From Hyphomicrobiales bacterium (GTDB lineage: Bacteria > Pseudomonadota > Alphaproteobacteria > Rhizobiales > Rhizobiaceae), in NCBI GenBank assembly GCA_900471525.1, contig UCEZ01000052.1, positions 1 through 52,424 of the forward strand: DNA of 52,424 bases, read 5' to 3'. Under the pieces are notes generated by a model, which did no database searches, was not told the DNA's origin, and saw nothing but the letters and a program-made list of their open reading frames with translations. Every line of letters starts with the position of its first letter. The first letter of the stretch is position 1. The translations under genes and the position numbers were made by a program. Below, piece by piece: positions 1 to 8,554 of this stretch.

Positions 1-1514
1 GACGCAGCCTGCCGGCAGGCCGTCAGCAGGACCCAGTCACCCAATTCGTGAATGAAGCCATTCTTCTCGGCGATCGGAATGAACTCCATCGGCGGCACCA
101 TGCCGCGCACCGGATGATGCCAGCGCAGCAGAACTTCGAAACCGATGACGTCACGGGTCAGGGAACTGTTCTGATACTGGTAATAGAGCTCGAATTCATC
201 GCGTTCGATGCCATGCCGCATATCCATGGCAAGCACGCTGCGATTGCGGGCAGCGTCGTCCATCGAAGGCTCGTAGAGACGAATGGAATTCGAGCCGGCG
301 GCCTTGGCGCGGTACATGGCCAAATCCGCTTGCGCCAGAAGCTCCTCGGGTGTGCGCGCATCGCCCGGAAAGATCGAAATGCCGACGCTTGTGCCGACCA
401 GGAGGGTCTTGCCCTGCCATTCGACAGGCTTGCCGATCGCCGCGATCAACCGCGACGCAAACGTCTTTGCCTCGCCTTTCATGAAAAAATTGGACGTGAG
501 TGCAACAAATTCGTCACCGCCGATCCGAGCAACGAACTCCCCCTCGCCCAAAACCTTCGACATGCGCTCGGCGATGGTACGCAGAACTGCGTCTCCAGCG
601 GCATGCCCGTGCACGTCGTTGACATCCTTGAAACGGTCGAGATCGAAGGAAAGCACGGCAACACGCGCCGTATTGTCCTTCTGGTGGCGGATGATTTCCT
701 CGAGATGCTCGCCGAAGGCAACGCGGTTCGGCAAACCGGTCAGCGGATCATGCAGCGACAGATGGCGGAATCGCTCGGCGGCACCTTGTGTCGAATGAAG
801 GTCGATGACGTAGGTCGATCCGCCAAGCCCCAGCATCAGGCACATCAGAGCGAGAACCATGATGATCAGCAGGCTGTCGGGAACAAGGGCGGCGGACGGT
901 GTAATCATTGGATCAGGAATGATGGTCACGGCCGCCATGCCGGTGAAGTGCATGCTGACGATTGCCAGGATCAGCGCACCGACGCCGCCGTATTTGCAAA
1001 AGCGCGTTACAGGCCTTGCAATCCGACTTGTGGCGAGGGCTCCGAAGCTGATTCCAAGAATGATAGAGGCGACATAATAGCCGAAGTTCCATTCCATGCG
1101 GCCGGCGATCTGGTAGGCCATCATGCCCATGTAGTGCATGATGGCGATGCCGGCACCGACGATCGCACCCCCGAGTTCGATGGTGGGGCCGGTCTTGCGC
1201 ATGGCGGTAACGAAGAAGCCGAGCGTCGTGACGCCGATCGCCACGCCAAGCGACAGCATCGTCAGGATCGGCTCGTAAGCGTGTTCCAAAGACGATTTGA
1301 AGCTCAACATGGCGATGAAATGCGTCGTCCAGATCGTGGAACCGCCGATGACCCCGCCCATGAACAACCAGTTCAGCTTCTGCACACCGACGGTACGCCT
1401 GACACGGGCATAAAGCCGCATGGTCAGGACGGAACCAAGGACGCAGACGAGTGTTGCAAGCGCCAGCAAACCGTAGTCATGGTCTGTTGCAACGCAGGAA
1501 AGAATCTTGAGCAT
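1..1514 (-). CDS. MHYT-GGDEF-EAL membrane protein, cut by the window edge
   Basis: Cyclic-di-GMP turnover protein whose C-terminus lies outside the window. The start ATG is at 1514, with an AGG about 10 nt upstream and an in-frame TAA just beyond it. The first ~230 residues are membrane segments of the MHYT sensor domain, with the His-Tyr pair visible in IMHYMGM and further MHFTGM-type motifs; these are proposed in the family to bind copper and sense gas. A GGDEF domain follows with an intact RIGGDEF active site, so it may be a working cyclase, but the RxxD inhibitory site expected five residues upstream is missing. An EAL domain begins near the edge with FEVLLRW, an EVL variant of the EAL signature. 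Only about the first 80 residues of that domain are visible. It is divergent from rplY. The domain calls are secure. Which activity dominates cannot be judged from the sequence. Confidence 0.9.
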   Translation of the reverse strand, partial: MLKILSCVATDHDYGLLALATLVCVLGSVLTMRLYARVRRTVGVQKLNWLFMGGVIGGSTIWTTHFIAMLSFKSSLEHAYEPILTMLSLGVAIGVTTLGFFVTAMRKTGPTIELGGAIVGAGIAIMHYMGMMAYQIAGRMEWNFGYYVASIILGISFGALATSRIARPVTRFCKYGGVGALILAIVSMHFTGMAAVTIIPDPMITPSAALVPDSLLIIMVLALMCLMLGLGGSTYVIDLHSTQGAAERFRHLSLHDPLTGLPNRVAFGEHLEEIIRHQKDNTARVAVLSFDLDRFKDVNDVHGHAAGDAVLRTIAERMSKVLGEGEFVARIGGDEFVALTSNFFMKGEAKTFASRLIAAIGKPVEWQGKTLLVGTSVGISIFPGDARTPEELLAQADLAMYRAKAAGSNSIRLYEPSMDDAARNRSVLAMDMRHGIERDEFELYYQYQNSSLTRDVIGFEVLLRWHHPVRGMVPPMEFIPIAEKNGFIHELGDWVLLTACRQAA

Positions 1515-1836
1515 GGGACACCTGTTTTAAACTCGAACGCAATGTGCCATGCAAGGACTAAGAGACATTAACGTCGCGGAGACTTGATCATTTGACGGTT
1601 ATCAAGCCCTGAAAGATATCTCGCTCTGCGTGTAGCGCAGGTTGCAGCGCCACTTGCGGGCAGGTTTTCCGGCGAAACGGAGCTTTGCTTGCAATTCGGA
1701 GCATTCTCGGTTATGGACGCGCGTCCGCGCAGACACCCTTGGAGGCAAACGCGGATGAGGCGGTCAAACGTCTCGGTTCATCCTGTCCTTATAGATAGGC
1801 GGATGAGCTCTCCAAAAACACCAGAAAGGTACGACC
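1515..1836. other. Intergenic region between divergent GGDEF-EAL gene and rplY
   Basis: About 320 bases without a convincing gene. It must carry the promoters of both flanking genes. A possible rplY promoter is the TTGACG at 1592-1597, but the -10 hexamer 17 nt later (GATATC) is poor, so I do not call it. The only short reading frames here lack ribosome binding sites. No repeat or hairpin of note was seen. Confidence 0.5.
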
Positions 1837-2445
1837 ATGAGCCACGCATCCTACGAGCTCAAGGCCGAAACGCGCGAACGGGTTGGTAAGGGGTCCTCCC
1901 GTGAACTTCGCCGCAACGGTCTTATTCCTGCAGTCATCTATGGTGACAAGCAGGCTCCGATTTCCATCGCCCTCTCCACGAAGGAAGTCACCCAGAAGAT
2001 TCACGCCGGTGGTTTCATGACCACGATCGCCACGATCGACGTTGGCGGCGAGAAGATCCGCGTCCTGCCGAAGGACTACCAGCTGGATCCGGTCCGTGAC
2101 TTCACCATGCATGTCGACTTCCTTCGCGTTTCGAAGGACAGCGTCGTCACCGTGGAAGTTCCGGTTCACTTCGTCAACGAAGAGAAGTCCCCGGGCCTCA
2201 AGATCGGCGGCGTTCTGAACATCGTTCGTCACGAAGTCGAACTGGTTGTTCCGGCCGACGACATTCCGGAATTCCTGACGGCCGACCTGTCCGGCCTCAA
2301 GATCGGCGACGGCATCCACATCTCGAACATCAAGCTGCCGAAGAACGCAACGCCGGTCATCGGCGACCGCGACTTCACGATTGCTACCATCGCGCAGCCG
2401 GCTGGCGGCACGACGGAACAAGAAGAAGAAACAGCATCCGAATAA
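1837..2445 (+). CDS. rplY: 50S ribosomal protein L25 (long, Ctc/TL5 type)
   Basis: Binds 5S rRNA in the large ribosomal subunit. At 202 residues it is the long form: an N-terminal L25 beta-barrel (about 1-95, with the GLIPAVIYG and FLRV segments typical of the family) plus the C-terminal TL5/Ctc beta domain (about 100-185), and a short acidic, glutamate-rich tail. The start is supported by AGAAAGG upstream. It is followed by a strong terminator. In many rhizobia rplY sits next to pth and ychF. Here the same order is kept, but a c-di-GMP/binding-protein module lies between rplY and pth. Confidence 0.97.
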   Translation: MSHASYELKAETRERVGKGSSRELRRNGLIPAVIYGDKQAPISIALSTKEVTQKIHAGGFMTTIATIDVGGEKIRVLPKDYQLDPVRDFTMHVDFLRVSKDSVVTVEVPVHFVNEEKSPGLKIGGVLNIVRHEVELVVPADDIPEFLTADLSGLKIGDGIHISNIKLPKNATPVIGDRDFTIATIAQPAGGTTEQEEETASE

Positions 2446-2470
2446 TCGAGGCCTCACGGTCTTGATTGTC

Positions 2471-2505
2471 AGCCCGCTCCACCCTTGTGTGGGCGGGCTT
2501 TTTTT
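2471..2505 (+). terminator. Rho-independent terminator of rplY
   Basis: GC-rich hairpin with arms AGCCCGC and GCGGGCT, extended inside by CAC/GTG around a small bulge, followed directly by seven T. It lies 25 bases after the rplY stop. Confidence 0.88.
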
Positions 2506-2689
2506 GTTGCGGATTACCCTCTCTGCGTGATGTGCAGGCTTGGTATGCGCAACCGCGGCTATCATTTTTCATCCGTGGGTTTCAGCAACATTTAAGATTT
2601 TCGTGATGTGTTGTTGCCGGGGGATTATCCGGCTTCAGTACGAGAATCCTAATGGGACGTAAGATTGGTAACGCGACCGGGTGCATCCG

Positions 2690-5071
2690 ATGATGCACTC
2701 CGTCGAAAATCGTTTTATTGCGATCGTTTGTGGTGCGATGCTCATTTTCGTCGCCCCTCTCATCGTGTTGTTTCTGACCCTGTCGTCGGAACGCGTTGCT
2801 CGTGAAAATCTGCAGAACACGCAGATTCTCATGGAGGCCGGCGCGCAAGCACTTGGAAAACCGCTCTGGGATTTCGACACCGACGGCATCGAACAGATCG
2901 CGAAATCGCTGATTGCCGATGCCAATGTCATGTCCGTTCGCGTCAAGGACAGCTCCAACTCGATCTCTGTGCAGCTTCCCGCCGGTCCGGTGGATGGCAA
3001 CCTGCCGCACACGGCTCTTGCAACGGAAATTCACTACAATTCCCGGGACGGACAGAAGTCCGTCGGCACCGTCGAGATATGGGTCTCGGCGCCCGGTCTC
3101 CTGTCTCGTTTCAGCAAGGATGAGTTGAGCGTCTTCGCCATCCTGGTCGTTGCCGTCGGCATCGTCTTTGCCTCTGCCATCATCGGCAATCGTATCACGG
3201 TCATCCGGCCGCTGATGCGCCTGACGGCCGCGATCGAGGCGACCCGCCAGCTCGGCTCGCGTCACCATGTGGATTGGACATCGGACGACGAGATGGGCAC
3301 GCTGGCCCATAACTTCAATGAGATGCAGAGCAACCTGGAGCGCGAGGAGAGCGAGCTGAAGCTGGCGCACGGCCGGGCGACCGATATCTACAACCTCACC
3401 CCGTCCATGCTGTTTTCGCTCGACCCGGCCAATAGCATCACCGCCGTCAGTGACTACTGGCTGATGGCGACAGGTTATGCCCGCTCCGACGTCATCGGGC
3501 GCATCTTTACCGATTTCGTCGACGAACACTGGCACGAGACCTACCGGGCGCGCCGCGGCAACGTCAACGCGACGCACGCTAACATCTGCGAAGTCACCGT
3601 CCCCTTCATCAAGGCGAACGGCGAAACGATGACGGTACTGATCCTGGAGATGAAAAGCGCCACCAGCGACGAGCGCGGCGGCCTCTCCCTCTCAGTCATG
3701 ACCGATGTTACGGAACTGAAGCAAGCCGAAAGCCGCAACCACGCCCAGGCGATCACCGATCACCTGACCGGCCTTCTCAACCGCCAGGGCTTTGAAGCAG
3801 CACTGGACGACGCCATTCGCAATGCCGATGAAAACGCGATGCAGCTCGCCTGCATCTTCATCGACCTCGACCGCTTCAAGTGGATCAACGACAATTTCGG
3901 CCATGCCGCCGGCGACGAAGTGCTGCGCCAGGTCGTTTCCCGCATCCGCACCACGCTGCGCCCTGACGATACGATGTCGCGGCTTGGCGGCGATGAATTC
4001 GCCATTCTGGTCAATGCCGAGGAAGTCGAGGCATTGGCAAGCGAGATCGGCGACCGCATCTGCGCCAGCCTCAGCCTGCCGATCCTGATCGAGGGCGCGG
4101 AACTTTCTGTGAGCGCCAGCATCGGCATCGCGCTTTACCCCGTCCATGCGGCAAATGCCGCCGAGCTTCTGCTGAAGTCCGACATGGCAATGTATGCCCG
4201 CAAGCGCGACGGCAAGAACGGCATGCTCGTTTTCGATATCAGCATGCTCGACACGGCCCGCGAGCGCCACGAGATGGAACAGAACATCGAATCCGGTCTG
4301 AAGGAAGACTGGTTCGAAGCCTATCTCCAGCCGATCGTCAGCCTCGGCGATGGCCGTATCGCCGGCTTCGAGGCGTTGATGCGCCTGAACCATCCGGAAA
4401 AGGGCGTTCTGTCGCCAGCCAAGATCATCGGCATCGCGGAAGAAACCGGCACGATCGCCCGCATCGGCGAACGCGTGCTGGAAAAGGCCATCGGCCATCT
4501 CGCCCGCCTGACGCAACTCGAAGGCGCGGAAACCACCTATCTCGCCGTCAACTTCTCGCCGCTCCAGTTCGAGGAGACGCTGCCCCATAAGCTCGCGGCG
4601 CTGCTGCTCAAGCACCACATCTCCCCTGCCCGCATCGTCATCGAGATTACCGAAGCCGTACTGATGCTCGACAATCCGGATGTCCATGCCGTGCTGAAGC
4701 AGCTCAGCGAATTCGGCTGCCGCATCGCGCTCGATGATTTCGGGACAGGTTACTCCTCGCTCAGCTACCTGAACCGCTTCCCCGTCGATATCGTCAAGGT
4801 CGACCAGTCCTTCACGCGCTCGCTGACGACCGGAACCGCAGATATCCGCCGCAAGAGCCGGATGCTGATCAAGGGCATCCGGACCATCTCCCATCAGATG
4901 GGCTGCACGGTCGTCGCCGAAGGGATCGAGACGAAGGAACAGTGGGAGCTCCTGCGCAAGCTGGGCCTCGATTACGGCCAGGGCTACCTTTTCAGCAGGC
5001 CAATGCCGATTGAAAATATGTTACTAATGTTGGAAATGGAGTCAGAGGCGAAGGCGACGAACCTCGCATGA
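2690..5071 (+). CDS. Membrane GGDEF-EAL protein with periplasmic sensor, HAMP and PAS domains
   Basis: Bifunctional-type cyclic-di-GMP enzyme of about 793 residues. Order: membrane helix (about 8-31), periplasmic sensor region (to about 145) containing a PLWDFD motif common in such sensors, second helix (about 147-168), HAMP, PAS-like domain (about 230-340), GGDEF domain with RLGGDEF at about 433 and an RPDD inhibitory I-site five residues before it, and EAL domain with EALMRL at about 561 plus intact DDFGTGYSSL and KVDQSF motifs. Both halves therefore look catalytically competent. The start is uncertain: a GTG at 2681 is in frame, and the ATG at 2690 has a GGGTG six bases upstream. It is followed after 22 bases by the first of two binding-protein genes, which suggests that they act with its periplasmic domain. 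Confidence 0.92.
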   Translation: MMHSVENRFIAIVCGAMLIFVAPLIVLFLTLSSERVARENLQNTQILMEAGAQALGKPLWDFDTDGIEQIAKSLIADANVMSVRVKDSSNSISVQLPAGPVDGNLPHTALATEIHYNSRDGQKSVGTVEIWVSAPGLLSRFSKDELSVFAILVVAVGIVFASAIIGNRITVIRPLMRLTAAIEATRQLGSRHHVDWTSDDEMGTLAHNFNEMQSNLEREESELKLAHGRATDIYNLTPSMLFSLDPANSITAVSDYWLMATGYARSDVIGRIFTDFVDEHWHETYRARRGNVNATHANICEVTVPFIKANGETMTVLILEMKSATSDERGGLSLSVMTDVTELKQAESRNHAQAITDHLTGLLNRQGFEAALDDAIRNADENAMQLACIFIDLDRFKWINDNFGHAAGDEVLRQVVSRIRTTLRPDDTMSRLGGDEFAILVNAEEVEALASEIGDRICASLSLPILIEGAELSVSASIGIALYPVHAANAAELLLKSDMAMYARKRDGKNGMLVFDISMLDTARERHEMEQNIESGLKEDWFEAYLQPIVSLGDGRIAGFEALMRLNHPEKGVLSPAKIIGIAEETGTIARIGERVLEKAIGHLARLTQLEGAETTYLAVNFSPLQFEETLPHKLAALLLKHHISPARIVIEITEAVLMLDNPDVHAVLKQLSEFGCRIALDDFGTGYSSLSYLNRFPVDIVKVDQSFTRSLTTGTADIRRKSRMLIKGIRTISHQMGCTVVAEGIETKEQWELLRKLGLDYGQGYLFSRPMPIENMLLMLEMESEAKATNLA

Positions 5072-5093
5072 CGAAAACAGGAGAAAAACGGGT

Positions 5094-5810
5094 ATGAGAC
5101 ACTTCGCTTTCGCACTCGTTCTTTTCCTGTCCGGCACCGCACATGCCGAGACACTCAAATTGTTGACGGAGGAGTATCCCCCCTACAATTTCAGCGAAAA
5201 TGGCGTCATCAGCGGTGCTGCGGTCGAACAGGCCGAACTGATGATGAAAGCGCTGGACACGCAGTACTCGCTGGAAATCCTCCCTTGGGCGCGCGCCCTG
5301 TCGCTGGCGGAAAACCAGCCCTGGACCTGCCTTTTCACCACCGGACATGACGACGAGCGCGACAAACGGTTCAAGTGGGTGGAACCGCTGCTGGTCGATC
5401 ACATGGTGATGGTGCGCAAGGCAGGCTCCGGCGTCAATCCGGCAAATATCGAGGAAGCCAAGCGCTTTACCGTCGGAACACAGCGCGAGGACTTTTCAGC
5501 CAATTTTCTCGAGAAAAACGCTTTTCCGAAGATTGACCTTGCCGCCGACATGGAAGCCACGGTGAAGAAGCTGTTGAGCGGCCGGATAGACTTGATGATG
5601 ACGTCCGAAAAGACGTTCGAAACCATGCGTAATCAGGGCAAGGCACTCGAATCCGCTCTCGTGCTTGAAGGGAAGCTGTACGGCTTTGCGTGCAATCTCG
5701 GCCTGCCGGACGAGATCGTTGTAAAGATGCAGGCCCAGCTCGACAAACTGATTGCGGACGGCACGCAGGACCGGATTTTCGCCAAATATGGGCTTAGCCC
5801 AAACCGCTAG
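5094..5810 (+). CDS. Periplasmic solute-binding protein, family 3 type (copy 1)
   Basis: Secreted 238-residue protein of the extracellular solute-binding family 3 fold. The signal peptide ends in GTAHA (about residue 18). The mature protein begins with a LLTEEYPPYNF segment typical of these proteins and later has the FTTG, PWARAL and LLSGRIDLM segments shared with its neighbour. A good AGGAG lies upstream. It starts 22 bases after the GGDEF-EAL gene and is probably co-transcribed. No permease or ATPase gene is near, so a transport role is doubtful. A sensory role with the upstream membrane enzyme is a reasonable inference. The ligand is unknown. Confidence 0.85.
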   Translation: MRHFAFALVLFLSGTAHAETLKLLTEEYPPYNFSENGVISGAAVEQAELMMKALDTQYSLEILPWARALSLAENQPWTCLFTTGHDDERDKRFKWVEPLLVDHMVMVRKAGSGVNPANIEEAKRFTVGTQREDFSANFLEKNAFPKIDLAADMEATVKKLLSGRIDLMMTSEKTFETMRNQGKALESALVLEGKLYGFACNLGLPDEIVVKMQAQLDKLIADGTQDRIFAKYGLSPNR

Positions 5811-5915
5811 AACAGGCGACCGTCGCTTGGCCGCCGGCCCGTTGAAGTGGATAGTGTGACTGGATTCGTCAGCGAGGCCCTCCCCCCTCGTGAACCGTGC
5901 TTCAGAAGGAACAAT

Positions 5916-6629
5916 ATGAGGTATTTGGCGATCGCAGTTCTCCTGGCATTCTGTAGCGCCGCGCAGGCCCAGCCCATTCATCTTCTGACGGAGGAATACC
6001 CGCCCTTCAGCTACCGGGAAGGCGACAAGCTGCTCGGGATTTCCGTTGATCAGGTCAAGTCGATCATGGAGGCCGCAAAGCTCGAATACACGATGGAGAT
6101 GCAGCCCTGGGCGCGCGCCTTTTCGCTGGCCGAAAGCACACAGGACACCTGCGTTTTCACCACCGGTCTGCTGCCAGAGCGGACGGCGCGTTTCAAATGG
6201 GTCCAGCCACTGGTGCTCGACCTGATGATCCTGGTGCGCAAGGCAGGTCAGCCGTTTGCCCCAACGACGATCGAGGAAGCCAAGCGCTTTACCGTCGGCG
6301 TACACAAGGACGATTCCGCCGAAACCTACGCCAAGCAGCAGGGATTTCCTCGCCTCGACAGTGCGCCGAGCCTCGATCTGTCGCTGAAGAAACTGCTGAG
6401 CGGCAGAATCGATCTGATGATCATGACGCGCACCACCTATGAAAGCCTGCATCGGCAAGGCCAGCCGATCGAGGCGGCCCTCAATCTGGAAGGCACCCGC
6501 GCCGGCATCGCTTGCAATCTCAAGGTTCCCGACAGAACCATCGCGAAAATGCAACTCGAACTGGACAGACTGATCACCAACGGCACCCAGGCTGAGATAT
6601 ACAAGCAATACGGCCAGGCCGGAAAATGA
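5916..6629 (+). CDS. Periplasmic solute-binding protein, family 3 type (copy 2)
   Basis: Paralogue of the preceding gene, 237 residues. Shared blocks include LLTEEYPP, PWARA, FTTG, RFKWV, VRKAG, IEEAKRFTVG, KKLLSGRIDLM and ACNL, so the pair arose by tandem duplication. The start is placed at the ATG preceded by AGAAGGA, because the predicted signal peptide (ending in SAAQA) begins there. A GTG 69 bases upstream would add a non-signal extension. The gap to copy 1 is 105 bases. No transporter subunits are adjacent. It is most likely a periplasmic sensor or binding component whose ligand cannot be told from sequence. Confidence 0.85.
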   Translation: MRYLAIAVLLAFCSAAQAQPIHLLTEEYPPFSYREGDKLLGISVDQVKSIMEAAKLEYTMEMQPWARAFSLAESTQDTCVFTTGLLPERTARFKWVQPLVLDLMILVRKAGQPFAPTTIEEAKRFTVGVHKDDSAETYAKQQGFPRLDSAPSLDLSLKKLLSGRIDLMIMTRTTYESLHRQGQPIEAALNLEGTRAGIACNLKVPDRTIAKMQLELDRLITNGTQAEIYKQYGQAGK

Positions 6630-6709
6630 CCGCTTGCACTGCCTGAACAGTTGACATCCGGACGCCGACGCGGTGCAAGACAGTCTGTCCGACTGTTAGA
6701 GATACATCC

Positions 6710-7423
6710 ATGCTGATTTTCGCAGGTCTTGGTAATCCCGGCGCCCAATATGCCGGAAACCGCCACAATATCGGTTTCATGGCCGTGGACGCTATCCAGC
6801 GCCGGCACGGCTTTGCGCCATGGTCGAAGAAGTTCAAGGCTCTGGTTTCCGAAGGCGAGATCGGTGGAGAACGTGTTCTCTTGATGAAGCCGCAGACTTT
6901 CATGAACCTTTCGGGCGAAGCCGTCGGCGAAGCCATGCGCTTCTACAAGTTGGAGCCGAAGGATATTCTGGCGATCTACGACGAGCTTGATCTCATTCAG
7001 GGCAAGGCACGGATCAAGACCGGTGGCGGCCATGGCGGCCACAACGGCATCAAGTCGCTCGATGCCCATTGCGGCCGGGAATATCGGCGCCTGCGCCTCG
7101 GCATCGGCCATCCGGGCTCCAAGGAACAGGTGCATAATCACGTACTCGGCGATTTCGCCAAGGCCGACCGCGTCTGGCTGGAGCCGCTGCTCGATGCGCT
7201 TGCCGACAATGCCGATATGCTGGTGAAAGGCGAGGACTCGCAGCTCCTGAACAAGCTGACGCTCGCCACCGGCGGCAAACCGGAGCCTGAACCGGCTCCT
7301 GCGAAACCGGCCGGAAAATCCCATATCCGTCAGGCGCGCAAGAGCGCCCAGCCGAAAATCCTGCCGACGACCGGACCTATGGCCGACATGCTGAAGAAGC
7401 TGTTCGGCAACAAGGGCGAATAG
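6710..7423 (+). CDS. pth: Peptidyl-tRNA hydrolase
   Basis: Frees tRNA from peptidyl-tRNA that drops off ribosomes. The family signatures are present: GLGNPG at the N-terminus, NRHNIGF with the catalytic His near residue 22, [10 protein letters not shown], the Asp of DELD, and [11 protein letters not shown]. The 237 residues exceed the ~190 of the E. coli enzyme because of a Pro/Ala/Lys-rich C-terminal tail, which is common in rhizobial members. It is followed after 3 bases by a GNAT gene, so the two are probably co-transcribed. Confidence 0.97.
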   Translation: MLIFAGLGNPGAQYAGNRHNIGFMAVDAIQRRHGFAPWSKKFKALVSEGEIGGERVLLMKPQTFMNLSGEAVGEAMRFYKLEPKDILAIYDELDLIQGKARIKTGGGHGGHNGIKSLDAHCGREYRRLRLGIGHPGSKEQVHNHVLGDFAKADRVWLEPLLDALADNADMLVKGEDSQLLNKLTLATGGKPEPEPAPAKPAGKSHIRQARKSAQPKILPTTGPMADMLKKLFGNKGE

Positions 7424-7426
7424 TTC

Positions 7427-7888
7427 GTGTCCGACGAACATTTCAGCATCCGCCCCGCCGCAGGAAGCGACCTTGAGGGGCTGCTTGCTCTCTACCGGCA
7501 CCTCAATGCTGACGACCCTGAACTATCGCTGGATGTCGCAGCCGAACGCTTTTCGGCGATCTGCGCCCAGCCTGGTATGACCGTGTTCATCGGAGTGTCG
7601 GGCGCAACGCTGACGTCCTCGATAACGCTGGCCATCATCCCGAACCTCGCCCGCAGCGGTGCTCCCTATGCATTGATCGAAAATGTCGTGACGCACGCAG
7701 AATGCCGCAAGCGCGGTTATGCCAGAGCCCTGATCCGGCACGCATTCGAGCACGCATGGCAACAGGGCTGCTACAAGGTTATGCTTTTGACCGGATCGAA
7801 AGACCCAGCGACACTGAAATTCTATGAGGGATGCGGTTTCACGCAGAACAAGACCGGTTTCCAGATGAGACGGCCGTCCGGCACCTGA
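7427..7888 (+). CDS. GNAT-family N-acetyltransferase
   Basis: A 153-residue acetyl-CoA-dependent acetyltransferase. The acetyl-CoA binding loop is the CRKRGYARALI segment (R-x-x-G-x-A type) near residue 100, followed by the usual LLTGS and YEGCGF elements of motif B. It begins with a GTG three bases after the pth stop, so translational coupling is likely. The substrate is unknown. It is convergent with clpS. Confidence 0.8.
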   Translation: MSDEHFSIRPAAGSDLEGLLALYRHLNADDPELSLDVAAERFSAICAQPGMTVFIGVSGATLTSSITLAIIPNLARSGAPYALIENVVTHAECRKRGYARALIRHAFEHAWQQGCYKVMLLTGSKDPATLKFYEGCGFTQNKTGFQMRRPSGT

Positions 7889-7908
7889 GGTTCGCGGAGC
7901 TCTCCAGT

Positions 7909-8220
7909 CTACTCCTCCGGCTCCGTCGTGAACATCAGCGGAAATCCGGCCTCCTTGCCGAGATCGGTCGCTTCCTTGGCCTTGCTCTCGGCAATATCCT
8001 TCGCGCAGACGACAATGACGCAAACCCCGAGCTTGTGGGCGGTCATCATCATCCGGTAGCCGGTTTCCTCGCTCATGCGGAATACCGCTTTCAGAACCAT
8101 GATGACGAATTCGCGCGGCGTATAGTCGTCGTTGACGAGAATGACCTTATAGAGCTTCGGCCGTTCCAGCTTCGGCTTGGTCCTGGTTTTCGGTTTGAGA
8201 CTGGTTTCGTTTTCGGCCAT
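7909..8220 (-). CDS. clpS: ClpS, ATP-dependent Clp protease adaptor
   Basis: Adaptor that delivers N-degron substrates to ClpAP. 103 residues with the conserved NDDYTPREFV segment that forms the N-end-rule pocket, the HKLG region and the typical C-terminal helix. The start is the ATG preceded by GAGAGG. An in-frame upstream ATG would run through a hairpin and is not convincing. It is divergent from the rtcB-prfH region and convergent with the GNAT gene. clpA is not in the window. Confidence 0.95.
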   Translation of the reverse strand: MAENETSLKPKTRTKPKLERPKLYKVILVNDDYTPREFVIMVLKAVFRMSEETGYRMMMTAHKLGVCVIVVCAKDIAESKAKEATDLGKEAGFPLMFTTEPEE

Positions 8221-8287
8221 CTGGATATCCTCTCGTGAAAAGAAGAGGTCGGCGGCGGATGCCTTGAATGCCACGATATTTGCATCG

Positions 8288-8318
8288 CACACGCCGGCAT
8301 TCAAGATGCCGGCGTGTG
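8288..8318. repeat. Perfect 13-bp inverted repeat upstream of clpS
   Basis: The arms CACACGCCGGCAT and ATGCCGGCGTGTG flank a 5-base loop. Neither strand has a T-run after it, so it is not an ordinary terminator. It lies about 70 bases upstream of the clpS start and could be in the clpS leader or serve as an operator. Function unknown. Confidence 0.7.
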
Positions 8319-8369
8319 GCATCGACGACACGGACGGCATCAACATATTGAAGCACGCCCGCCAAGGGG

Positions 8370-8397
8370 TTGTATCCCGCCCGGTTTCGCGTATACG
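8370..8397 (+). promoter_or_regulatory. Possible promoter of the rtcB-prfH transcript
   Basis: TTGTAT and TATACG hexamers separated by 16 bases, 34 bases upstream of a short leader ORF and about 157 bases upstream of rtcB. It is only a match to the general sigma-70 consensus. Confidence 0.3.
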
Positions 8398-8431
8398 GCG
8401 TTTCAGATTTTATCGAGACAGGGAGCCGACA

Positions 8432-8476
8432 ATGATTGTGATCATTTCAGCACGCCCCTCAGGGGCACAGGCTTAG
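8432..8476 (+). CDS. Possible 14-residue leader ORF upstream of rtcB
   Basis: ATG with GGGAG eight bases upstream, encoding MIVIISARPSGAQA and then TAG. It contains a small GCCCCT/AGGGGC hairpin and is followed at once by a CAGCGT/ACGCTG hairpin (8478-8493). The stop is 78 bases before rtcB. The ribosome binding site is better than chance would suggest, but no homologue is recognised and the frame is very short. Confidence 0.3.
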   Translation: MIVIISARPSGAQA

Positions 8477-8554
8477 TCAGCGTCGACACGCTGCCAAGGG
8501 CCAACGAGCCGGCTGCATGGCCGGACGCTTTACCCCGTCTTCGGAAGATCATCC

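Noticed and set aside
48..1571. Long open frame on the plus strand opposite the MHYT-GGDEF-EAL gene
   Set aside because: His/Arg/Asp-rich composition with no domain; it is the antisense shadow of a clearly conserved minus-strand protein.
5847..5915. GTG start extending the second binding protein by 23 residues
   Set aside because: The signal peptide and the ribosome binding site both support the ATG at 5916.
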